Positions 1 to 7,551 of a stretch of DNA of 9,224 bases are shown here, one piece after another. Location: positions 7,152 through 16,375 of the forward strand of contig JAESQE010000295.1 of the NCBI GenBank assembly GCA_016765335.1, in the 5' to 3' direction. Position 1 is the stretch's first letter. Every line of letters begins with the position of its first letter. The position numbers and the translations under genes were made by a program. Source of the stretch: Planctomycetaceae bacterium. GTDB lineage: Bacteria; Planctomycetota; Planctomycetia; Planctomycetales; Planctomycetaceae. The notes under the pieces are model-generated. The model did not search any database, was not told where the DNA came from, and worked only from the letters and a program-made list of their open reading frames with translations.

Positions 1-846
1 ATTCATCGCGTTGATGACCCAATTTCGATACAAATACGAATGCACAAAGAAACGTTCTTCCCGAGCAAAGACATATCCCTTTGTATCAGCGTAACGTGAA
101 ACATCGAGCCAATGTCGGGCCCAATGTTCGCCGTATTGGGGAGAATCGAGCAATCGATCAACGAGCTTTGCGTAAGCATCATCACTCGTATTATTGATAA
201 ACATTTCGGTTTGCTCATAAGTAGGAGGCAAACCCGTGAGCGAGTAGGAGGCTCGTCTAATAAGCGTTCGACGATCCGCCCGAGGTGCGGGTTTCATTTT
301 CTGCTCAGTCAATTTCTTCAACACAAATTGATCAACCGGATTCAAGCACCAGGGGTCGTTCATTTCAGGTGGTACAACCGCGGCCCGAGGTTGAAATGAC
401 CAATGGTTCTGAGCAGCCACAACTTTTACTTGATGATTACTATCAGCCGGCCAATAAGCCCCTTCTTGAATCCAGCGGGTGAGCACTGCAATCTGGCGTT
501 TGTTCAATTCCTTTTTGGGAGGCATTTCGAAGCCTTCCCGTCGAACAGCAGAAATCAACAAACTTTCTTCCGGTTTACCAGGAACAATCGCAGGACCAGA
601 TTCTCCTCCTTTGAGCATCGCAGCTTTGGAATCCAGGCGAAGTTCTGCCCACTGTTTTTTTTCGCCGTGGCAATGATTGCATTCACTGATTAATAGCGGT
701 CGAACTTCCTTCTCGAAGAAATCACCTTTTGAAACCTGCTCTGCCTTATCCGCAGGCTCAGCCGCTACGGAGACGCTCGACAACATCGCAATCACTGCAA
801 TGATGCTGCAAGACAAACAATAAGTAGATCGAAGAAATAACATCAT
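1..846 (-). CDS. PSCyt1/DUF1549-domain planctomycete cytochrome c protein (C-terminus outside window)
   Basis: The minus strand is open from an ATG at 846-844 (a second in-frame ATG follows at 843-841) to the window edge, giving 282 codons; an in-frame TGA lies 12 nt upstream of the ATG. Residues 1 to about 29 form a signal peptide (hydrophobic core about 13-27, Ala-Ala before Glu30), so the protein is exported. Residues about 40-130 are a cytochrome c-like PSCyt1 domain with a CNHCH haem motif (C56, C59, H60) and a Met in EMPP (M108) as possible axial ligand. From about residue 165 the sequence matches DUF1549: RRTLIRRASYSLTGLPPT, then YGEHWARHWLDVSRYADT. Family members usually run to 700-1000 residues and end in DUF1553, so most of the gene is missing here. 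The substrate of the family is unknown; its pairing with a sulfatase suggests degradation of sulfated polysaccharides, which is inference. No clear Shine-Dalgarno site precedes the start. Confidence 0.93.
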   Translation of the reverse strand, partial: MMLFLRSTYCLSCSIIAVIAMLSSVSVAAEPADKAEQVSKGDFFEKEVRPLLISECNHCHGEKKQWAELRLDSKAAMLKGGESGPAIVPGKPEESLLISAVRREGFEMPPKKELNKRQIAVLTRWIQEGAYWPADSNHQVKVVAAQNHWSFQPRAAVVPPEMNDPWCLNPVDQFVLKKLTEQKMKPAPRADRRTLIRRASYSLTGLPPTYEQTEMFINNTSDDAYAKLVDRLLDSPQYGEHWARHWLDVSRYADTKGYVFAREERFFVHSYLYRNWVINAMN

Positions 847-948
847 ACGAACAGATCATTCGGTCAATAGAATAGTTAAAGGGAACCCCTATTAATTGAA
901 TCCCAGAGGTTCTCGAATACAGTCTGGTTATTAAAAACAGTTCAAAAA

Positions 949-984
949 CCCCCTCTAACTCCCCCTTCGTAAGGGGGAGAACCA
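949..984. repeat. Palindromic intergenic element, possible terminator of the sulfatase gene
   Basis: CTCCCCCTT (959-967) and AAGGGGGAG (971-979) are perfect 9-bp inverted repeats around a 3-nt loop (CGT). C-rich and G-rich flanks extend on either side (CCCCCTCTAA before, AACC after). On the minus strand the hairpin begins about 22 nt after the sulfatase stop codon, and a run of five T lies at 948-944, about 10 nt past the stem. An alternative fold pairs CCCCCTT with GAGGGGG directly in front of those T residues, so a terminator role is plausible. From memory, similar CCCCCTCTAACTCCCCCTT-type units occur many times between genes in various bacterial genomes, so I call it a dispersed repeat; only one copy is visible here. 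Confidence 0.6.
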
Positions 985-1001
985 ATTTTCAGAGATTCGT
1001 T

Positions 1002-2453
1002 TCAATTGAGTCCGAGATCATTATCACGAATTTCTTTCATTTTCGCAGTCAGTTTTTTCTTGAATCCTTCAACAACGGATCTGTATTTGGGGTTCTCTGC
1101 AAGGTTGGTGTACTGCTGAGGGTCTTTTTCCATGTCAAACAATTCCATCCCTCGGGAAGCATCTTCGTGGTACTGCATGTAGGCCCATTTATCCTCGCGT
1201 AACAAAAACCCCTTCCATTGCCCATTCATGCTGAATGCGAAATCACGCACCTTGTAAGTCGGATCGTCCAGCATCGCAGAGATATTTTTTCCTTGAAGGC
1301 GAGCAGGAACATCCAGCCCGCACAAAGAAGAAAGCGTTGGATACAAATCAAGCAGTTCTGCAAGTGAATCACACACAGCTGGTTTCTTGCCGGGCACACT
1401 GATAATTAATGGGACCGCTGCCGATTCTTCGTGCAAGCTGACCTTGGCCCAGAAGTCGTGTTCTCCCAAATGATAACCGTGGTCACTGGTGAAAATCACA
1501 ATCGTGTTATCTTCCAGTCCCTGCTCTTTCAAGGTCTTCATTACCTTACCAACCTGTGCATCCATAAATGCGACTGATGCGTAATACCCACCGACTGCTT
1601 TTCTTTGTCGACGAAGATCCATCTGCATATTTTTGCTGGTTTTGTAATTGATCCCAGCTTTAGGGATATCGTCCCAATCATTTTTGTACTTCAACGGCAA
1701 GATCATTTCATCGTAAGCAAAATCAGAGTAATACTTTCTCGGTGCGACAAACGGGACATGCGGTCGCACAAATCCAACGCCCAGAAAGAACGGTTCATCC
1801 TTGTGCTTTCTCAACAGTTCACAAGCTTTGGCTGCCGTTTTACCATCAGAGTGGACCAAGTCGTCGCCATCTGCTTCAACAACAACAAATGTATTACCCC
1901 CGACAACAGGCCGTTTGCCATCAGGATTTCGCTCTAATGTTTCGCCATCCCCGGGAGCTTTCCATTCTGGCCCTTGAGAATTGAACCGTTCGGTCCAGGA
2001 AGCAGGATCGTCTGCACCATCAGAACCTTCTTCAATCCCGCCAGGGACACCCATATGATAAATCTTACTAACCCTGGCAGAATAATATCCTGCATTCTTA
2101 AAGTGCTGAGACCAAGTCTCTCGATCACCAATCGCTTTTCTAGGGCTGATGTAATTGAGCACTCCGGTCGCATGAGGATAATATCCACTCATAAACGAAG
2201 CCCGAGAAGGACCACAAAATGTTCCCTGGCAATACGCCCGAGTAAACCGCGTTCCTTTAGCTGCAATGCGATCAATATTGGGGGTTTGACAAACTTTGTT
2301 GCCATAACAGGAAAGTGCAGTCGCTGTCAGATCGTCGGAAATAATGAAAAGCACATTATACTTTTTCTGCTCAGCCGCATTTGCCTTAAACGAAAAGCTG
2401 CCACAAACAATCAACATGGCAAGCACAACACAAAATTGTTTTTTCATAATCAC
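1002..2453 (-). CDS. Exported sulfatase, iduronate-2-sulfatase/choline-sulfatase type
   Basis: This 483-residue protein is a complete type I sulfatase that hydrolyses sulfate esters. Residues 1 to about 27 are a signal peptide (MKK, hydrophobic core, ANA before Ala27), placing it outside the cytoplasmic membrane. The active-site signature is C80-G-P-S83-R84, the C-x-P-S-R sequence in which formylglycine-generating enzyme converts Cys80 to formylglycine. The metal site is formed by D40 and D41 (ISDDL) with D324 and H325 (TSDHGYHLGEH). H231 in RPHVPF and K337 match positions conserved in human iduronate-2-sulfatase. The true substrate cannot be read from the sequence; algal sulfated polysaccharides are a reasonable guess for a planctomycete. 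The start is a GTG at 2453-2451, supported by an AAGGA site 7 nt upstream; an ATG two codons later (2447) is 13 nt away and less well placed. The PSCyt1 gene follows on the same strand after 155 nt. Confidence 0.95.
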   Translation of the reverse strand: MIMKKQFCVVLAMLIVCGSFSFKANAAEQKKYNVLFIISDDLTATALSCYGNKVCQTPNIDRIAAKGTRFTRAYCQGTFCGPSRASFMSGYYPHATGVLNYISPRKAIGDRETWSQHFKNAGYYSARVSKIYHMGVPGGIEEGSDGADDPASWTERFNSQGPEWKAPGDGETLERNPDGKRPVVGGNTFVVVEADGDDLVHSDGKTAAKACELLRKHKDEPFFLGVGFVRPHVPFVAPRKYYSDFAYDEMILPLKYKNDWDDIPKAGINYKTSKNMQMDLRRQRKAVGGYYASVAFMDAQVGKVMKTLKEQGLEDNTIVIFTSDHGYHLGEHDFWAKVSLHEESAAVPLIISVPGKKPAVCDSLAELLDLYPTLSSLCGLDVPARLQGKNISAMLDDPTYKVRDFAFSMNGQWKGFLLREDKWAYMQYHEDASRGMELFDMEKDPQQYTNLAENPKYRSVVEGFKKKLTAKMKEIRDNDLGLN

Positions 2454-2460
2454 TATTTAT

Positions 2461-2465
2461 TCCTT
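2461..2465 (-). promoter_or_regulatory. Shine-Dalgarno site selecting a GTG start for the sulfatase
   Basis: The minus strand reads AAGGA at 2465-2461, followed by 7 nt and then GTG ATT ATG AAA. The spacing favours the GTG (2453) over the ATG (2447). Confidence 0.55.
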
Positions 2466-2636
2466 GAAGGAAAATTCTTTTGAATCTCTCAACTCATAAC
2501 AGCAGCACACAATAAAGATAGGTTTACGCCAATCGTATCAGATAAACCCTCGCAGATGCAACAAAACGCCCGCTTACCATGACGCAAATCGCAAACTTGA
2601 AACAGCTCCAATCGTGACCTTGCTGCCTAAGTTCTA

Positions 2637-2653
2637 TGCGTAGTTGATGCGCA
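2637..2653. promoter_or_regulatory. NtrC-like dyad, candidate enhancer of the sigma-54 promoter
   Basis: TGCGTAGTTGATGCGCA has the TGC-N11-GCA layout of the NtrC consensus TGCACC-N5-GGTGCA, although the inner bases match only partly. Its centre (2645) lies about 115 bp upstream of the start site predicted from the sigma-54 promoter, a usual distance for an NtrC enhancer. A second, smaller inverted repeat (CACT-GCG-AGTG, 2668-2678) lies between it and the promoter. The link to NtrC is inferred from spacing and half-sites only. Confidence 0.4.
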
Positions 2654-2734
2654 AAGAATCCATCAAACACTGCGAGTGCGTTTCTGACCCTACAAATACA
2701 GGGGTTTCCGATTTTCCACAGAAATATTTCATTC

Positions 2735-2750
2735 TGGCACGCCCCTTGCG
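2735..2750 (+). promoter_or_regulatory. Sigma-54 (RpoN) promoter of the nitrate-assimilation cluster
   Basis: TGGCACGCCCCTTGCG matches the -24/-12 consensus TGGCACG-N4-TTGC: GG of the -24 element at 2736-2737 and GC of the -12 element at 2748-2749, with exactly 10 bases between them. Transcription should begin near 2760. It points toward the transporter gene at 3021. Sigma-54 promoters need an activator ATPase such as NtrC, which fits nitrogen control of nitrate use. Confidence 0.82.
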
Positions 2751-2760
2751 TAGTTACTCC

Positions 2761-3020
2761 CTCGGTTGAACAAACTAATCAACTACCGATCAGATACCAT
2801 TGATCTGACAACAGTATTTCGAAGGAACGATTTCAGTAAATAACGCAGATCTATATTTTCGACGCGCTCAATGATCGAGCCGTAACGAACTCTGTGACCT
2901 ATCTGCTTGAAATGCATGAGCAGAAAAAAATGATGCAGATTTTTGCGTGGAAAATATGCGCCGAGATCGAACACGTTTCATTCAGATGAGTAGCCAGTAA
3001 GAGATAAAGGCAACCAAGAG
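2761..3020 (+). promoter_or_regulatory. Long structured 5' leader of the nitrate cluster, candidate attenuator
   Basis: About 260 nt separate the predicted start site from the transporter ATG. Hand folding gives three hairpins. HP1 (2790-2808) pairs TCAGAT with ATCTGA. HP2 (2862-2883) pairs GCTC with GAGC, extended by ACG/CGT, with loop AATGATC. HP3 (2902-2924) pairs TCTGCTTG with TGAGCAGA, including two wobbles, with loop AAATGCA. A competing pairing joins ATCTGC (2901-2906) to GCAGAT (2935-2940), immediately followed by T residues (2941-2944); it would exclude HP3 and could act as a weak terminator. The layout resembles leaders controlled by ANTAR antiterminators, but the loops become hexaloops only if one bulge is allowed in each stem. 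No energy calculation was possible. Confidence 0.35.
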
Positions 3021-4397
3021 ATGGACATCAACGGCAAAGCAACTCGAATCAACTTATTCGATATCAAGACACCACAAATGCGAGCTTTCCACATGAGCTG
3101 GTTCGCATTCTTTCTATGCTTCTTTGCATGGTTTGGCATCGCACCGCTGATGGTCATCGTGCGAGAAGAAATGTCGCTGACAAAAGATCAAGTTGGCTGG
3201 TGCATCATCGGATCGGTTGCGATCACTGTTCTGGCCCGTTTATTCATCGGATGGCTGTGTGATCGAATTGGCCCTCGTTTGTGTTACACCTGGCTGCTTA
3301 TCGTCTGTTCAATCCCGGTGATGTGTATCGGTTTTGCTCACGACTTCACGACATTCCTGTTATTTCGAATTGCCATCGGAGCCATCGGTGCTTCGTTTGT
3401 TATTACGCAGTATCACACCTCAATTATGTTTGCTCCCAATTGCGTGGGAACGGCTAACGCCACCTCTGCTGGCTGGGGGAACATGGGTGGCGGTTTCACT
3501 CAAATGCTCATGCCGTTGGTGCTTTCAATGTTTGTGGGAGTGTTCGGTTTCTCGGAAGCGATTGGATGGCGAGCAGCCATGTTTTTTGCTGGTCTAGTTT
3601 GCGCAATCACTGGTGTCGCTTACTACTTCCTGACACAAGACACCCCAGAAGGAAACTTTGCAGACCTGAAAGCTCAAGGAAAGATGCCCGCTCGTAAAAC
3701 ATCTGATGGTGGATTTTTAGCAGCCTGCAAAGATTTCCGAGTCTGGACGTTATTCCTTATCTATGGATCGTGCTTTGGAATTGAATTAACGATTAACAAT
3801 GTCGCTGCACTCTACTTTTTGGATTACTTCGAAGAATTCAAAAACATGGATACCGTCAAAGCGATCGGAACCGCTGGGCTGATTGCCAGTCTGTTTGGTT
3901 TGATGAACCTCTTTGCTCGAACATTAGGCGGTGCATTTGGAGATCGATTTGGGAAAGTCTGGGGACTGTCTGGTCGAGTCAAGTGGTTATTCATCACGCT
4001 GTTCTTCGAAGGTATTTTCCTGATGTTCTTTTCCCAGATGACAGTCTTAGTGGCTGCGATCCCGGCCCTCATCCTGTTCAGTCTGTTTGTGCAAATGTCA
4101 GAAGGTGCAACTTTTTCTGTGGTTCCCTTTATCAACAAAAAAGCACTCGGTTCGGTTGCGGGGATTGTTGGAGCAGGCGGAAATGCTGGAGCAGTGGCTG
4201 CTGGCTTCCTCTTCAAATCCTCTGCAATCAACTGGCCAACCGCATTTTTCATTCTTGGCTCGCTAATCACTGTTTGCTCATTCCTTGCATTTGCCATCAG
4301 GTTTAGCCCCGAGGAAGAAGAAGCTGCCCGACCAGACTTGGTCACCCCAGCCGAAAAACCAGAACCTGCTGAAGAATTGTCTCTGATGCCTACGTAA
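3021..4397 (+). CDS. narK: NarK/NasA-type nitrate/nitrite transporter (MFS, NNP family)
   Basis: This 458-residue inner-membrane protein belongs to the nitrate/nitrite porter family of the major facilitator superfamily. Both family signatures are present: GWGNMGGG at 151-158 (TM5) and GIVGAGGNAGA at 381-391 (TM11). The two substrate-binding arginines of NarK-type porters appear as R73 in TM2 (VLARLFIGW) and R300 in TM8 (LFARTLGG). The MFS loop motif is seen as GWLCDRIGPR (77-86). About twelve hydrophobic segments fit the length. The tail (about 429-458) is acidic and proline-rich and probably cytoplasmic. An AAGG at 3007-3010 lies 10 nt before the ATG. It is the first gene after the sigma-54 promoter and is followed 89 nt later by nitrite reductase, so uptake of nitrate for assimilation is the likely role. 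Whether it works as a symporter or a nitrate/nitrite exchanger cannot be told from the sequence. Confidence 0.94.
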   Translation: MDINGKATRINLFDIKTPQMRAFHMSWFAFFLCFFAWFGIAPLMVIVREEMSLTKDQVGWCIIGSVAITVLARLFIGWLCDRIGPRLCYTWLLIVCSIPVMCIGFAHDFTTFLLFRIAIGAIGASFVITQYHTSIMFAPNCVGTANATSAGWGNMGGGFTQMLMPLVLSMFVGVFGFSEAIGWRAAMFFAGLVCAITGVAYYFLTQDTPEGNFADLKAQGKMPARKTSDGGFLAACKDFRVWTLFLIYGSCFGIELTINNVAALYFLDYFEEFKNMDTVKAIGTAGLIASLFGLMNLFARTLGGAFGDRFGKVWGLSGRVKWLFITLFFEGIFLMFFSQMTVLVAAIPALILFSLFVQMSEGATFSVVPFINKKALGSVAGIVGAGGNAGAVAAGFLFKSSAINWPTAFFILGSLITVCSFLAFAIRFSPEEEEAARPDLVTPAEKPEPAEELSLMPT

Positions 4398-4486
4398 TAG
4401 GAATTGGAGAGTTGTTGTCAAGAGTTGTCAATTAGACCAAAGCCAGGTACTTCCCTTGGTTAGTACAAAGATATATTAAACAGGCG

Positions 4487-7400
4487 ATGAGCATGAATAC
4501 TTCAAACCAACAACGTGAAACAATTGTCGTGATTGGCAATGGAATGGTTGGGCTTCGCTTTTGTGAAAAGCTGATCGAATTTGATCGAAACAAGCAATAC
4601 CGAATCGTCACATTTTGTGAAGAACCTCGTGCTGCCTACGACCGTGTTGGTTTGACATCGTTCTTTGCTCACCGCGATGCAGAAAAGCTGATGCTGGCTC
4701 GCATGGAGTGGTACGAAGAACAGGGCATTGAATTGCATCTCGGTGATCGAGCTTCAATGATTGATCGAAAGAATCTTCAAGTCACATCCAGCAAGGGCGT
4801 TAAGATTCGATACGACAAAGTTGTCATCGCGACCGGCTCTTATCCATTTGTGCCTCCAGTGCCTGGGATCGACAAAAAGGGAGTTTTCGTTTATCGAACC
4901 ATTGAAGATTTAAAGCGTATTATTGAATACGGCGCAAATTCTAAAACAGCAGCTGTACTTGGTGGCGGTTTACTGGGACTCGAAGCCGCTAAAGCTGTCA
5001 TGGACCTGGGACTCGAAACTCACGTTATTGAGCGTAACCCACAGTTGATGCCTCAGCAGATCGATCAAGACGGTTCTGATATTCTTGTCTCAGAAATTGA
5101 AGCACTTGGCACCACAGTCCACCTGAATGCAAACACCGAAGCCATTCTGGGTAACGGAAAAGTCACCGGAATTCAGTTTTCTGAAGATAACATTCTTGAT
5201 ATCGACTTGATTGTCGTTTCTACCGGGATTCGACCTCGTGATGAACTGGCTCGCGAATCGGGATTAGAAGTTGGCGAAAGAGGCGGAGTACTCGTCAATG
5301 ATCATCTGCAAACCAGTGATCCTGAAATATTCTGCATCGGGGAAGCGGCCTTACATGGCGGGATGATTTACGGATTGGTTGCTCCTGGTTACGAAATGGC
5401 AGAAACGCTGGCCGCGAACTTAACCGGTGGCGACAAACAATTTAATGGAACTGACTTATCGACTAAACTGAAATTGATGGGAATCGAAGTTGCCAGCTTC
5501 GGCAATTATCAGGCAAGCCCGGAAGTTTCTCAAGCAATTGCCTACAACGATCCTATTGACGGGATCTACAAAAAACTGGTCTTCAGCAAAGATGGTAAAA
5601 GATTAATTGGTGGTATGCTTGTCGGGGATTCTTCTGACTACGGCATGCTTTCCATCATGGCAAAAGGTGATTCCGACCTACCCTGTGCTCCGCACGAATT
5701 GATCCTCGGAAAAGCTGGCGGTGCACCGCTGGGCGATTTGGATACGATGCCCGATGAAGCTCAGATTTGTTCCTGTAACAATGTCACCAAAGGAGCCATC
5801 TGCCAAGCAATTTCTGATCAAGGTTTAGATTCTGTCTCCGCAGTCAAAACCTGCACCAAAGCCGGATCAGGCTGCGCCGGATGCATGCCGCTGGTTACTG
5901 ACCTGTTTAATTTAGAAATGAAAAAAGCTGGCGTCACGGTTACGAATCATCTTTGCGAACACTTTGAGTTTTCTCGCACCGAAATGTTTGCGATCATCAA
6001 AACCAAGCAATACAAAACATTCAACCAAGTCATCGAAAAACACGGCAAAGGCCACGGCTGCGAACTATGTAAACCAGCGATTGCATCAATCCTGGCTAGT
6101 CTGTGGAACGAAAACGTGCTTGATGATTCACATCATACATTACAGGATACGAATGACCGATTCCTGGCTAACATTCAACGGGGAGGCACTTATTCGATTG
6201 TCCCACGAATCCCTGGGGGAGAAATCACTCCCGAGAAACTAATTGTCATCGGAGAAATAGGTAAAAAGTACGGTCTTTACACGAAAATCACTGGCGGGCA
6301 ACGTGTCGATTTATTCGGTGCAGAAGCTCACCAGCTGCCTGAAATCTGGGAACGCCTGGTTGAAGAAGGTTTTGAAAGTGGTCACGCTTACGGCAAAGCA
6401 CTTCGAACTGTCAAAAGTTGTGTCGGTTCGACCTGGTGCAGATACGGCGTCCAAAACTCAGTCGGTTTTGCGATCCGGATCGAAAACAGATACAAAGGAA
6501 TTCGCTCACCGCATAAATTAAAGTCTGCTGTCTCTGGTTGTACTCGCGAATGTGCAGAGGCACGATCCAAAGATTTCGGACTCATTGCTACAGAAAACGG
6601 ATACAATCTTTACGTCTGCGGAAACGGCGGAACCAAACCAAGACATGCAGATTTACTGGTTGGAGATCTCGATGAAGAAACCGCCATCAAATACATCGAT
6701 CGATTTTTGATGTACTATATCACCACAGCTGACAAATTAATGCGAACATCAGCCTGGCTGGATAAGCTCGAAGGTGGGATCGAACATCTGCGAGAAGTCG
6801 TCATCGAAGACAAACTCGGAATTTGTGATGAACTTGACCAACGCATGCAACATCTGGTTGATACCTACCAATGCGAATGGGCAGCGGTGGTTAAAGATCC
6901 GGAAAAACGTAAATTCTTCCGCCAGTTCATGAACACCGAGCAAACAGAACCAACCATTGAATTCGTTTCCGAGCGAAGTCAGTCACGCCCTGCTGATTGG
7001 CAAAACGAATTTGTCGATCTCGAAAATTTCCGCATGCTCGATGGAAGATCCTTCGCAGAGCATGAACAGGAAAAAGACCAACTCGAATGGATTCAAGTCG
7101 GAATGGAATCCGACTTTCCTATCGATGGAGGGTCAACCATAAAATACGGCAAAGTACAGATCGCGGTGTTCAACTTTGCTTCTAAAAAGGAGTGGTACGC
7201 AACTCAGAACATGTGTCCGCACAAAAAAGCATTTGTGCTTTCGCGTGCCATTATCGGTGATCAGCAAGGGACACCCAAAATTTCCTGCCCACTGCACAAA
7301 AAGAACTTCTCGCTGGAAACGGGAGAATCTTTGCAAGGCGAAGAATACAAAATCCAGACCTTTGAAGTTAAAATCGAAGCAGGCAAGGTATTCCTCAATC

Positions 7401-7534
7401 TTCCTTCGACAAATATTTTAGATCAACAGTTGGCAACTGAAATCGGATGCAAATTGGCTACGCACTGTTCCGATCATGTGGCAGCCTCGGCAGAAAAGCA
7501 CGCCAACACAAAAGAATTGGTTTCAGCCTCGTAA
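4487..7534 (+). CDS. nirB: Assimilatory NAD(P)H nitrite reductase, NirB-NirD fusion
   Basis: This 1015-residue cytoplasmic enzyme reduces nitrite to ammonium with six electrons from NAD(P)H. In order it has: an FAD-binding fold with GNGMVG at 17-22; an NAD(P)H-binding fold with LGGGLLGLEAA at 158-168; a BFD-like [2Fe-2S] site (C428, C430, C463, C466); a second BFD-like segment with HGCELCKP (C525, C528); the ferredoxin-like half-domain and the siroheme/[4Fe-4S] domain with ligands C645, C651, C685 and C689 (CVGSTWC and CTREC); and a C-terminal Rieske domain with C910-P-H912 and C934-P-L-H937. NirB alone is about 840 residues and NirD about 110, so both subunits are joined here, as in fungal nitrite reductases. 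All cofactor ligands appear intact. About 40 residues after the Rieske fold are unassigned. An AGG at 4482-4484 is closer to ideal spacing for the ATG at 4493 than for the ATG at 4487, so translation may begin two codons later. Confidence 0.95.
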   Translation: MSMNTSNQQRETIVVIGNGMVGLRFCEKLIEFDRNKQYRIVTFCEEPRAAYDRVGLTSFFAHRDAEKLMLARMEWYEEQGIELHLGDRASMIDRKNLQVTSSKGVKIRYDKVVIATGSYPFVPPVPGIDKKGVFVYRTIEDLKRIIEYGANSKTAAVLGGGLLGLEAAKAVMDLGLETHVIERNPQLMPQQIDQDGSDILVSEIEALGTTVHLNANTEAILGNGKVTGIQFSEDNILDIDLIVVSTGIRPRDELARESGLEVGERGGVLVNDHLQTSDPEIFCIGEAALHGGMIYGLVAPGYEMAETLAANLTGGDKQFNGTDLSTKLKLMGIEVASFGNYQASPEVSQAIAYNDPIDGIYKKLVFSKDGKRLIGGMLVGDSSDYGMLSIMAKGDSDLPCAPHELILGKAGGAPLGDLDTMPDEAQICSCNNVTKGAICQAISDQGLDSVSAVKTCTKAGSGCAGCMPLVTDLFNLEMKKAGVTVTNHLCEHFEFSRTEMFAIIKTKQYKTFNQVIEKHGKGHGCELCKPAIASILASLWNENVLDDSHHTLQDTNDRFLANIQRGGTYSIVPRIPGGEITPEKLIVIGEIGKKYGLYTKITGGQRVDLFGAEAHQLPEIWERLVEEGFESGHAYGKALRTVKSCVGSTWCRYGVQNSVGFAIRIENRYKGIRSPHKLKSAVSGCTRECAEARSKDFGLIATENGYNLYVCGNGGTKPRHADLLVGDLDEETAIKYIDRFLMYYITTADKLMRTSAWLDKLEGGIEHLREVVIEDKLGICDELDQRMQHLVDTYQCEWAAVVKDPEKRKFFRQFMNTEQTEPTIEFVSERSQSRPADWQNEFVDLENFRMLDGRSFAEHEQEKDQLEWIQVGMESDFPIDGGSTIKYGKVQIAVFNFASKKEWYATQNMCPHKKAFVLSRAIIGDQQGTPKISCPLHKKNFSLETGESLQGEEYKIQTFEVKIEAGKVFLNLPSTNILDQQLATEIGCKLATHCSDHVAASAEKHANTKELVSAS

Positions 7535-7551
7535 TTTGTTATTCCCGTGAG

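Noticed and set aside
1..846. Possible frameshift or pseudogene at the left edge, because the segment has many short competing frames
   Set aside because: Translating the minus strand gives one uninterrupted frame with signal peptide, CxxCH and DUF1549 motifs; it is only cut by the window edge.
758..985. A 75-codon minus-strand frame beginning with MVLPLTKGELEGV
   Set aside because: Its N-terminus is simply the translated palindromic repeat, and the rest overlaps the signal-peptide region of the PSCyt1 gene out of frame.
2668..2678. Small inverted repeat CACT-GCG-AGTG between the NtrC-like dyad and the promoter
   Set aside because: The half-sites are only 4 bp, too short to name an operator; it is mentioned only as context for the enhancer region.
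2783..2974. A 63-codon minus-strand reading frame in the leader region
   Set aside because: It runs opposite to the sigma-54 transcript, has no ribosome site and no recognisable domain; its span is better explained as leader RNA.
2912..2989. A 25-codon plus-strand reading frame in the nitrate leader, with internal Met codons at 2930 and 2933
   Set aside because: There is no Shine-Dalgarno site before the first ATG and no recognisable product. A regulatory upstream ORF is possible, but nothing supports it beyond the open frame.
3824..4345. A 173-codon minus-strand frame opposite the transporter
   Set aside because: It lies wholly within a well-supported MFS gene, with no family motif or ribosome site of its own.
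4398..4486. Possible terminator or promoter between the transporter and nirB
   Set aside because: Only a 5-bp pairing (ACCAA with TTGGT) over a long loop is visible, without a T-tract. The 89-nt gap looks like an ordinary operon spacer.
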